Part shown: positions 1 to 5,336 of the stretch, in pieces
Numbering within the stretch: the stretch's first letter is position 1
Layout of the letters: each line of letters begins with the position of its first letter
Assembly: GCA_030432795.1 (NCBI GenBank)
Contig: JAUILW010000145.1
Coordinates: 1 to 7,554, forward strand
Source of the DNA: Gammaproteobacteria bacterium
GTDB lineage: Bacteria; Pseudomonadota; Gammaproteobacteria; Pseudomonadales; Azotimanducaceae
Length of the DNA: 7,554 nt
Direction: 5' to 3'
Translations under genes and position numbers: made by a program
Notes under the pieces: generated by a model
What the model was told of the DNA's origin: nothing
What the model saw: only the letters and a program-made list of their open reading frames with translations
Databases searched by the model: none

Positions 1-1301
1 ATCGGCACGCGGGAGATGTCCGGCTCGCTGGCAATGAGGTTCAGATAGCGCACCATGAGAGCCGCGCTGTCCAGCATGCCTTCGTCCATGTTGATGTCGA
101 TGACCTGCGCGCCGCTGTCCACCTGCTGACGCGCCACCTCGAGCGCCTCGTCGAGCTGTTCTTCCCGCACCAGGCGGGCGAACCGAGCGCTGCCGGTGAC
201 ATTGGTGCGCTCGCCCACGTTGACGAACAGGGAGTCGCTGGCCACTTCGAAGAGTTCCAGCCCTGACAGGGCGAGCTTGCCACTGGGAGGCCTGGGCTTG
301 CGCGGCGGGAGGTCGCGTACAGCCTCTGCGACGGCAGCGATGTGCGCCGCTGTCGAGCCGCAGCAGCCGCCCACCAGGTTTACCCAGCCGTTGGTTGCGA
401 ACTCACGGATGTGCTCAGCCATCATTTCCGGCGTCTGATCGTAGCCACCAAACTCGTTCGGCAGGCCGGCGTTGGGATGCACACTCACCCGGCACTCGGC
501 GATGCGTGAGAGTTCAGAGACGTAAGGCCGCAGCTGTTCCGCACCCAGTGCGCAGTTCAACCCGACGGTCAGCGGCCGGGCGTGCTTGATGGAGTGATAG
601 AAGGCATCGACGGTCTGGCCGGACAGGGTACGACCGCTGGCGTCGGTGATGGTGCCCGAGATGATCACGGGGATGCGCACATCGTGTTGGCGGCTAAGAC
701 GGTTGATGGCGTAGATCGCCGCTTTGGCGTTCAGCGTGTCGAAGATGGTTTCCACCAGGATCACATCGGCGCCGCCGCGAATGAGGGCGTCCACGGCGCT
801 TTCGTAGGCCTCCACCAGTTCACCGAAGCGCACATTGCGGGCGCCGGGATCGTTGACGTCTGGAGAGATGCTGGCGGTGCGGTTGGTCGGCCCCAGGGAG
901 CCTGCAACGAAACGGCGATGCCCGGGTGTGGAGTAGGCGTCGGCCGCAGCACGGGCAATGCGGGCGGCTGCCACATTGATTTCCTCCGCCAGACCCGCCA
1001 GATCGTAGTCGGCTTGGGAAATGGTGGTGGCGGTGAAGCTGTTGGTCTTGATCAGGTCGACGCCCGCTCGCAGGTAATCTTCGTGCACGTCGCGCACGAT
1101 GTCCGGTTGCGTCAGGCAGAGGAGGTCGGTGTTGCCCTTCAATGGCACCGCGTGCTCTGCGAAGCGGCTGCCCCGAAAGTCTTCCTCGGAGAGCTTCTTG
1201 CCCTGGAAATAGGTTCCGTAGGCGCCGTCGAGAATGACGATGCGCTCGTCGAGCAGTTGTGCGAGCGCGTCGCCCGCATCCTGAAGCGATTCATAAGGCA
1301 T
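1..1301 (-). CDS. metH: Cobalamin-dependent methionine synthase MetH, N-terminal part (runs off left edge)
   Basis: This enzyme transfers a methyl group from 5-methyltetrahydrofolate through cobalamin to homocysteine, giving methionine in the cytosol. The 433 codons present cover the homocysteine-binding barrel (about residues 15-330) and the start of the pterin-binding domain (from about residue 355, with NVGERTNVTGS). The three zinc ligands that activate homocysteine are visible: Cys250 in GLNCALG, and Cys313-Cys314 in VGGCCGS. GPTNRTASISPDVND and SGTITDASGRTLSGQT match E. coli MetH closely. The cobalamin-binding and AdoMet-activation domains lie outside the window. The ATG at 1301 is the first in-frame ATG after an upstream stop near 1372 and gives an N-terminus of the usual length. 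No clear Shine-Dalgarno sequence precedes it. An oddity is residues 25-33, which read DGAYGTYFQ where E. coli has DGGMGTMIQ. The gene is divergent from nfuA. Confidence 0.97.
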   Translation of the reverse strand, partial: MPYESLQDAGDALAQLLDERIVILDGAYGTYFQGKKLSEEDFRGSRFAEHAVPLKGNTDLLCLTQPDIVRDVHEDYLRAGVDLIKTNSFTATTISQADYDLAGLAEEINVAAARIARAAADAYSTPGHRRFVAGSLGPTNRTASISPDVNDPGARNVRFGELVEAYESAVDALIRGGADVILVETIFDTLNAKAAIYAINRLSRQHDVRIPVIISGTITDASGRTLSGQTVDAFYHSIKHARPLTVGLNCALGAEQLRPYVSELSRIAECRVSVHPNAGLPNEFGGYDQTPEMMAEHIREFATNGWVNLVGGCCGSTAAHIAAVAEAVRDLPPRKPRPPSGKLALSGLELFEVASDSLFVNVGERTNVTGSARFARLVREEQLDEALEVARQQVDSGAQVIDINMDEGMLDSAALMVRYLNLIASEPDISRVP

Positions 1302-1361
1302 AAGATTGGCCGACCGGTCCTGTGTCGTGCGCAGTGTAGAGGTCTGGGCAGGCAATCGGGT

Positions 1362-1395
1362 TGAACCGTGTCAAGGCCTACATGAAGCGCGCTCA
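1362..1395. promoter_or_regulatory. Two MetR-like half-palindromes in the metH/nfuA divergent region
   Basis: TGAA-N5-TCAA at 1362-1374 and TGAA-N5-CTCA at 1383-1395 resemble the MetR (LysR-type) consensus TGAA-N5-TTCA, with two and one mismatches respectively. Their first bases are exactly 21 bp apart, about two helical turns, as expected for tandem LysR-type contacts. MetR activates metH in enteric bacteria, which is established knowledge. That these are sites for a MetR here is inference. On the metH strand a perfect TTGACA (1374 down to 1369) overlaps the first element, but I see no good -10 hexamer at 16-18 bp from it. Confidence 0.35.
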
Positions 1396-1437
1396 TGCTG
1401 TGTTGGTGCGCACGGCGGCAATGTGCTGTGGTGCGCA

Positions 1438-1466
1438 TTGCCTGCGGCGGTGGCGCCCCATACAAT
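1438..1466 (+). promoter_or_regulatory. Sigma70-type promoter for nfuA
   Basis: A -35 TTGCCT (1438-1443) and a -10 TACAAT (1461-1466) are separated by exactly 17 bp. Transcription would start near 1473, leaving an untranslated leader of about 34 nt before the nfuA ATG at 1507. Just upstream is a direct repeat of GGTGCGCA (1405-1412 and 1430-1437), spaced 25 bp. Its second copy abuts the -35 hexamer. Confidence 0.6.
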
Positions 1467-1506
1467 AGCCGCGCAATAGTTGAGTAAAACAGTCAGGTTT
1501 TCACCG

Positions 1507-2088
1507 ATGATCGAAATCTCCGAAGCCGCCCAGGGTTACCTGCGCGAGCTGTTGAGCAAACAGGACGAAGAAGGCGTAGGCATCCGTGTGTTCGTCTCCC
1601 AGCCCGGTACGCCGCACGCGGAGACCTGCATTGCCTATTGTCGGCCCGGTGAGGAGCAGGACGGCGATGTGTCTGTGGAGTTCGAAGGCTTTCGCGCCTG
1701 GTTCGAGGGTCGCAGCCAGAAATATCTGGAAGACGCCGTAGTGGACTATGCCGAGGATCGTCTGGGCGGCCAGCTGACGATCAAGGCGCCCAATGCCCGC
1801 GTGCCGCAGGTGGGCCCAGACGCGCCGCTGGAGGACCGCATCAACTACGTGTTGTACAACGAAGTCAATCCTGGCCTGGCGGCGCACGGTGGCAAGGTGA
1901 CGCTGGTGGAGATCACCGACGACATGGTTGCGGTGCTGCAGTTCGGCGGTGGCTGTCAGGGATGTGCTGCCGTGGACATCACGCTGAAAAACGGCGTCGA
2001 GTCCACGCTGCTCGACCAGGTTCCAGAGCTGACCGGCATCCGCGATGCTACGGACCACACCGTAACCGAGCACGCCTACTACACCTGA
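1507..2088 (+). CDS. nfuA: NfuA, Fe/S biogenesis (carrier) protein
   Basis: NfuA is a cytosolic scaffold and carrier that receives an iron-sulfur cluster and delivers it to apo-proteins, mainly under oxidative stress or iron limitation. The 193-residue product has the two-part structure of E. coli NfuA (191 residues). A degenerate A-type-carrier-like domain covers residues 1-95 (MIEISEAAQGYL...IRVFVSQPGTPHAE). The C-terminal Nfu domain carries the cluster-binding CxxC as Cys150 and Cys153 in QFGGGCQGC. I chose the ATG at 1507 because the protein then begins MIEISEAAQ, matching the E. coli start MIRISDAAQ. A TTG at 1480 would add nine unconserved residues and lies only a few bases after the predicted transcription start. 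RimO and other Fe/S enzymes are natural clients. The stop codon directly abuts that of convergent aroF, with no terminator between them. Confidence 0.97.
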   Translation: MIEISEAAQGYLRELLSKQDEEGVGIRVFVSQPGTPHAETCIAYCRPGEEQDGDVSVEFEGFRAWFEGRSQKYLEDAVVDYAEDRLGGQLTIKAPNARVPQVGPDAPLEDRINYVLYNEVNPGLAAHGGKVTLVEITDDMVAVLQFGGGCQGCAAVDITLKNGVESTLLDQVPELTGIRDATDHTVTEHAYYT

Positions 2089-3150
2089 TCACGCCACCCG
2101 TCGCACCAGATGCCCCGCGACACTGCCGGCAAGATCCCGTAGCAGAGACTCGGTTTGCTCCCAGCCGATGCACGCGTCGGTGACGGACTGCCCGTACACC
2201 ATCTCCGCCGGTGCGGCGATTTTCTGATTGCCTTCGACCAGGTGGCTTTCCAGCATCAGCCCAACGATGGAGCGGTTGCCCGCGGCGATCTGTGCGGCCA
2301 CGTCCATTGCCACCAGGGGTTGACGGTTGTGGTCTTTGCTCGAGTTAGCGTGGCTGCAGTCCACCATGATCGCCGCTGCGATACCGGCAGCGTGCATGGC
2401 TTGCTCGCACACAGCGATGCTCTCGGCACCGTAGTTCGGGCCGCCGATGCCGCCGCGCAGGACGATGTGCGCGTTGGCGTTGCCGCGGGTGTGATACACG
2501 CTCACGGCGCCGTTGCTGTTCAGACCGAGAAAACTATGCGGGCTGGCGACGGCCTTCAGCGCATTCAGGGCCGCGTCCAGCGTGCCGTCGGTGCTGTTCT
2601 TGAAACCGACGGCGCAGGATAACCCCGAAGCCATCTCCCGATGCGTCTGCGACTCAGTGGTGCGCGCGCCGATGGCAGACCAGCTGATCAGATCCTGCAG
2701 GTACTGCGGCGTGATGGGGTCGAGGGCTTCGGTGGCCAGTGGCAGGCCGAGTTCCGAAAGGTCCAGCAGCAGGCGGCGGGCGATGTGCAGGCCTTCGTGG
2801 ATCTGGAAAGAATCGTCCAGATGCGGGTCGTTGATCAGGCCCTTCCAGCCCAGCGCGGTGCGTGGCTTTTCGAAGTAGGTGCGCATCACCAGCAGCAGGT
2901 CGTCCGAAAGTTCGTCTGAGAGGTGCTTCAGCCGCACCGCGTACTCGTGTGCGGCCTGCACGTCGTGTATGGAGCACGGGCCAGCGACCACCAGCAGGCG
3001 GTGATCTTCGCCACGCAGGATCTGGTTGATCTGCTCGCGGCTGCGCTGCACGGTCTGCCGTGCAGCGTCGCTGACGGGTAGTGCTTCTTTCAATTGTCGG
3101 GGGGTGATGAGCACCTCGTGCCGCTCCACGTTGACGTTGTCGAGATCCAT
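2089..3150 (-). CDS. aroF: 3-deoxy-7-phosphoheptulonate (DAHP) synthase, type I alpha, AroF-like
   Basis: The enzyme condenses phosphoenolpyruvate with erythrose 4-phosphate to make DAHP, the first committed step of the shikimate pathway. The 353-residue protein is full length. Metal ligands are visible as Cys59 (GPCSIHD), His267 (CSHANSS), Glu301 (ESHLVEGNQ) and Asp325 (TDACIGW). Substrate-binding signatures YFEKPRT, GWKGLINDPH and GARTTESQTHREMASGLS are intact. Among the three E. coli isozymes it looks most like tyrosine-sensitive AroF: ATEALDP, VDCSHANSSKDHNRQP, a C-terminus in RVA, and an N-terminal LDNVNV aligning with the AroF segment that includes Asn8. Feedback specificity cannot be settled from sequence alone. 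The ATG is preceded by GGAGAG at 3160-3155. A leader peptide and an intrinsic terminator upstream imply attenuation control. An earlier start is not supported because the attenuator occupies the leader. Confidence 0.96.
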   Translation of the reverse strand: MDLDNVNVERHEVLITPRQLKEALPVSDAARQTVQRSREQINQILRGEDHRLLVVAGPCSIHDVQAAHEYAVRLKHLSDELSDDLLLVMRTYFEKPRTALGWKGLINDPHLDDSFQIHEGLHIARRLLLDLSELGLPLATEALDPITPQYLQDLISWSAIGARTTESQTHREMASGLSCAVGFKNSTDGTLDAALNALKAVASPHSFLGLNSNGAVSVYHTRGNANAHIVLRGGIGGPNYGAESIAVCEQAMHAAGIAAAIMVDCSHANSSKDHNRQPLVAMDVAAQIAAGNRSIVGLMLESHLVEGNQKIAAPAEMVYGQSVTDACIGWEQTESLLRDLAGSVAGHLVRRVA

Positions 3151-3170
3151 GTTGCTCTCCGTTGATTTGC

Positions 3171-3193
3171 CTGCCGGTGACGGCAGTTTTTTT
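3171..3193 (+). terminator. Rho-independent terminator, plus strand, just upstream of the aroF start
   Basis: A perfect 6-bp stem, CTGCCG / CGGCAG with a GTGA loop (3171-3186), is followed by seven T residues (3187-3193) on the plus strand. No plus-strand gene ends nearby. The nearest upstream plus-strand gene is nfuA, about 1.1 kb away across the whole of aroF. On the minus strand the same hairpin sits in the aroF 5' untranslated region, about 20 nt upstream of the start codon, and lacks a T-run. Confidence 0.6.
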
Positions 3194-3200
3194 AGCGCCC

Positions 3201-3236
3201 AACAAAAAACCCCGCCGGGGCCGCCGACGGGGTTTT
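3201..3236 (-). terminator. Rho-independent terminator in the aroF leader (attenuator terminator)
   Basis: On the minus strand, the 5' arm (3236-3224, AAAACCCCGTCGG) pairs with the 3' arm (3218-3206) to give a 13-bp stem with one G-U pair and the 5-nt loop CGGCC. Six T residues and then GTT close it (3209-3201). The T-run is shorter on the plus strand, so the minus-strand direction is favoured. It lies between the leader peptide stop and the aroF ribosome binding site, so it must be bypassed for aroF to be transcribed. Confidence 0.9.
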
Positions 3237-3240
3237 GCTC

Positions 3241-3264
3241 CGAAGGCAGCCTGCACTGCCTTCG
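3241..3264 (-). promoter_or_regulatory. Perfect hairpin between leader peptide and terminator
   Basis: A 9-bp perfect stem, CGAAGGCAG (3264-3256) with CTGCCTTCG (3249-3241), encloses the 6-nt loop TGCAGG. Its loop and first 3'-arm base can instead pair with GCCTGC (3280-3275) just after the leader stop codon, so alternative folds exist. A second alternative is a candidate antiterminator: CCGCCTGCG (3282-3274) can pair with CGTCGGCGG (3229-3221) in the 5' arm of the terminator, with one mismatch and one wobble pair. The pairings are read directly from the sequence; the switching role is inferred. Confidence 0.6.
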
Positions 3265-3284
3265 CTCGTGTCGCGCAGGCGGTG

Positions 3285-3350
3285 CTAGGTCACAAACCAG
3301 TAACCCCAGCTAAAAAACCCACCTGCGAAGCTCGTGTTATATCGCTGCAT
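3285..3350 (-). CDS. Aromatic-rich leader peptide of the aroF attenuator (21 residues)
   Basis: The minus-strand ORF runs from ATG (3350-3348) to TAG (3287-3285) and encodes 21 residues. Eight are aromatic: Tyr4, Phe8, Phe12, Phe13, Trp15, Tyr17, Trp18 and Phe19. Residues 12-19 read FFSWGYWF. Such a density in a peptide this short, ending 48 nt before a strong intrinsic terminator and upstream of an aromatic-pathway gene, is the hallmark of a ribosome-mediated attenuator, as in the trp and pheA leaders. The peptide itself probably has no function. Translation speed through the aromatic codons would report charged Phe, Tyr and Trp tRNAs. No Shine-Dalgarno sequence is obvious. The candidate promoter would place the transcript start at or near the ATG, so initiation may be leaderless. 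The arrangement is seen in the sequence; regulation is inferred from the family of mechanisms. Confidence 0.8.
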   Translation of the reverse strand: MQRYNTSFAGGFFSWGYWFVT

Positions 3351-3356
3351 GGGTCG

Positions 3357-3386
3357 ATGGTAAGCGCATCCCGCGCCAGGGTTCAA
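3357..3386 (-). promoter_or_regulatory. Candidate promoter for the aroF leader transcript
   Basis: On the minus strand, TTGAAC (3386-3381) is separated by 18 bp from TACCAT (3362-3357). Each hexamer matches four of six consensus bases. The start would fall at about 3350, the first base of the leader peptide ATG. The match is moderate, and an upstream promoter overlapping the rimO promoter cannot be excluded. Confidence 0.35.
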
Positions 3387-3423
3387 GCATCTCGCCCCTA
3401 TGCCTGATAACGATCTTCCGAGG

Positions 3424-3429
3424 TATGAT
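3424..3429 (+). promoter_or_regulatory. -10 element of a probable near-leaderless rimO promoter
   Basis: TATGAT (five of six consensus bases) ends 8 nt before the rimO ATG at 3438, which would put the transcript start at about 3436. The -35 region is poor (ATGCCT at 3400-3405 with an 18-bp spacer). No Shine-Dalgarno sequence lies at normal spacing between this hexamer and the ATG. Confidence 0.45.
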
Positions 3430-3437
3430 CGCGCCCC

Positions 3438-4754
3438 ATGCGATCCGTCGGCTACATCTCGCTCGGCTGTCCCAAGGCAACGGTGGACAGCGAACGGCTG
3501 CTCACTGGCCTGGCCGAGGCCGGTGTACAGGCTGCGGAAGGCATTGCCGATGTCACCGTGGTCAACACCTGCGGCTTCATCGATGCCGCCCGGGACGAGT
3601 CACTGGACACCATCGCGGAGCTGTTGAACGCGGGTAGCGAAGTCGTGGTGACTGGCTGCCTCGGGCGCGAAGCGGAACTGCTGAAGGCGCGGTTCCCGAC
3701 GCTCAAGCACGTCAGTGGTCCGGCGCAGGCGGAGGCGGTGGTGCGGGCCGTGCTTGCAGAATCTCCCGCCCTGCAGCCGATGGTGCCGGCGCACGGCCCA
3801 GCCGGTATCAAGCTCACGCCGCCGCACTATAGCTATCTGAAGATTTCTGAAGGCTGTAACCACAAATGCACGTTCTGCATCATTCCGCAGCTGCGCGGCG
3901 GCCTGCGATCCCGGCCGATCGACGACGTCCTGCGGGAAGCGGATCAACTGGCTGCTCAGGGAACCCGCGAGGTGCTGGTCATTGCCCAGGACACCACCGC
4001 CTACGGGCTCGATATCGGCTACGCGGAGCGGCAGGTCAATGGTCGGCCCATTGCCAGCCGCATCGAACCTCTGGCGCGCGCGCTGGGCGAGCGCTTCGAT
4101 TGGGTTCGGCTGCACTACGTTTATCCCTATCCGCACGTGGATGATCTCATCCCGCTGATGTCAGATGGGCTGCTGCTGCCGTATCTCGACATGCCGCTGC
4201 AGCATGCATCCCCCGACGTCCTGCGGGCCATGCGCCGCCCAGCGGCGGTGGAAAAGGTGCTCGACCGGCTGCAGCGTTGGCGGCAGGTTTGCCCGGATAT
4301 CGCCATCCGCAGCACCTTCATCGTCGGCTTCCCCGGGGAGACGGACGAAGACTTCGCGCTGCTGCTGGACTTCCTCGAGGAAGCGCAGCTCGACCGGGTA
4401 GGCTGCTTTACCTACTCCGAGGTGGAAGGAGCGGCTGCCAACGCCCTGCCGGACCACGTGCCGTACGGTGACAAGTTGGACCGACAGGAAGTGCTTTTGG
4501 AAGTGCAGGCCGCCATCAGCGCAGAGAAGCTGTCGGCATTGGTCGGTCGCCGCTGTCAGGTGCTGGTAGATGAAGTGGATGGTGAGCTTGCGATCGGCCG
4601 CTCGGAGCGGGATGCGCCAGAGGTTGATGGCCAGGTGTTCATCGCGGATGGGGCGAGCCTGCGGCCGGGGGACCTGGTGTGGGTGCGGGTCGATGATGCA
4701 ACAGAGCACGATCTGCACGCGAGCCTACTAGGGCAACCGGTGAAAATGGATTAG
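3438..4754 (+). CDS. rimO: RimO, ribosomal protein S12 methylthiotransferase
   Basis: RimO is a radical-SAM enzyme that adds a methylthio group to a conserved aspartate (Asp88 in E. coli numbering) of ribosomal protein S12. The 438-residue product matches the family length (E. coli 441). The N-terminal UPF0004 domain holds the three ligands of the auxiliary 4Fe-4S cluster: Cys11 (SLGCPK), Cys45 (NTCGF) and Cys74 (TGCLG). The radical-SAM CxxxCxxC is Cys140, Cys144 and Cys147 (EGCNHKCTFC). A C-terminal TRAM domain spans roughly residues 370-438. Family signatures such as YVYPYP, DMPLQHA and FIVGFPGE separate it from MiaB. The start at 3438 is well fixed: an in-frame TGA lies at 3426-3428 and SLGCPK begins at residue 8. 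The N-terminus is short compared with E. coli. It is divergent from aroF and followed on the same strand by two small genes. Confidence 0.97.
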   Translation: MRSVGYISLGCPKATVDSERLLTGLAEAGVQAAEGIADVTVVNTCGFIDAARDESLDTIAELLNAGSEVVVTGCLGREAELLKARFPTLKHVSGPAQAEAVVRAVLAESPALQPMVPAHGPAGIKLTPPHYSYLKISEGCNHKCTFCIIPQLRGGLRSRPIDDVLREADQLAAQGTREVLVIAQDTTAYGLDIGYAERQVNGRPIASRIEPLARALGERFDWVRLHYVYPYPHVDDLIPLMSDGLLLPYLDMPLQHASPDVLRAMRRPAAVEKVLDRLQRWRQVCPDIAIRSTFIVGFPGETDEDFALLLDFLEEAQLDRVGCFTYSEVEGAAANALPDHVPYGDKLDRQEVLLEVQAAISAEKLSALVGRRCQVLVDEVDGELAIGRSERDAPEVDGQVFIADGASLRPGDLVWVRVDDATEHDLHASLLGQPVKMD

Positions 4755-4801
4755 AATTCCCTTCAACCACTGAATTCGAGCATCGAGGGACAAGACGCGC
4801 C

Positions 4802-4924
4802 ATGTGGAAACTCATTGAGGACTTTTTTGATCAGAGCTGGGCGATGAAGGCGTTCATCGGCTGGGGCTGGCTGTGCGTGCTCATCATGGCGGCTGGAATC
4901 ATCGACGGCGTGATCAACTATTAG
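4802..4924 (+). CDS. Small single-span membrane protein (40 residues), unknown function
   Basis: ATG 4802 to TAG 4924 encodes 40 residues. An amphipathic, charged start (MWKLIEDFFDQSW) leads into a hydrophobic segment of about 20 residues (roughly 17-38: AFIGWGWLCVLIMAAGIIDG in its core), so a single inner-membrane span is likely. A purine-rich GAGGGA at 4785-4790 lies 11 nt upstream. It sits 47 bp after rimO, and the TerB-like gene starts 8 bp after its stop, so cotranscription and translational coupling to the next gene are likely. I do not recognise a family. It is short enough to be missed by gene finders, but the ribosome binding site, start, hydrophobic pattern and tight fit between neighbours support it. 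Confidence 0.7.
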   Translation: MWKLIEDFFDQSWAMKAFIGWGWLCVLIMAAGIIDGVINY

Positions 4925-4932
4925 TCCGGCTG

Positions 4933-5325
4933 ATGTGGCTCGCTAAACTCACCGACGAACAGCGTCGGGCGTTGCTGGGTCTGGCGCACAACGTGGTGGT
5001 TTCCGATGGCATTCTCGACCCGAACGAGGAGGGCATGCTCTCTGAGTTCAAGGCGGAGATGGGCTATGCCGCCGACTACGAGCTGGATTATCTTCCCCTT
5101 GAGGGCATCGACCAGGTCTTCGAAAGCCGCGCCTCGCGTGTGGTGGCGATGATCAACCTGCTGCGTTTGAGCTACTCAGACGGGGCGTTCGAGATCGAAG
5201 AAGAGTGCCTTCTCAAGGAAGTCAGCCGTGCCTTCGAGCTCGGCGAGCAGGAGTTTCAACTTCTCGACAACTGGGTGCGGCGCTGGCTGTCGCTGCAGAG
5301 TGAAGCCCAGGCCTTAATGAGCTGA
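4933..5325 (+). CDS. TerB-like (tellurite-resistance TerB family) protein
   Basis: The product is 130 residues, acidic and apparently all-helical, with no signal peptide. It shows the TerB-type twofold pattern of an acidic loop followed by Glu-rich helix starts: VVVSDGILDPNEE (residues 21-33) and LSYSDGAFEIEEE (79-91). In the TerB family (PF05099) such acidic residues are placed to bind divalent metal. Stand-alone TerB-like proteins are common in proteobacteria outside tellurite operons and mostly lack an assigned role, so I would not infer tellurite resistance. The ATG at 4933 is chosen because homology to the family begins soon after it and it lies 8 bp after the preceding microprotein stop. 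There is no good ribosome binding site, which fits coupling to that gene. Its end faces the end of the PilZ gene with 11 bp between them. Confidence 0.75.
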   Translation: MWLAKLTDEQRRALLGLAHNVVVSDGILDPNEEGMLSEFKAEMGYAADYELDYLPLEGIDQVFESRASRVVAMINLLRLSYSDGAFEIEEECLLKEVSRAFELGEQEFQLLDNWVRRWLSLQSEAQALMS

Positions 5326-5336
5326 GCTGAGTTCCC

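Noticed and set aside
582..1364. Long plus-strand open frame of 260 codons opposite metH
   Set aside because: It lies wholly antisense to metH coding sequence, shows no recognisable domain, and is explained by GC-rich codon bias of the real gene on the other strand.
1980..2030. Possible minus-strand terminator after aroF, inside nfuA (GTCGAG/CTCGAC stem before a T5 run)
   Set aside because: The stem is only 6 bp with a 9-nt loop and three bases intervene before the T-run; it is coding sequence of nfuA and too weak to call.
1501..2073. 190-codon minus-strand frame opposite nfuA
   Set aside because: It is the shadow of the clearly homologous NfuA frame and has no family features.
3600..4718. 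Long minus-strand frames opposite rimO
   Set aside because: rimO is unambiguous over the whole stretch; the antisense frames have no recognisable motifs or ribosome binding sites.
4753..4779. Two GAATTC hexamers 12 bp apart after rimO as a regulatory repeat
   Set aside because: Each is a short self-palindrome, the arms are too small and the context gives no promoter or terminator logic.
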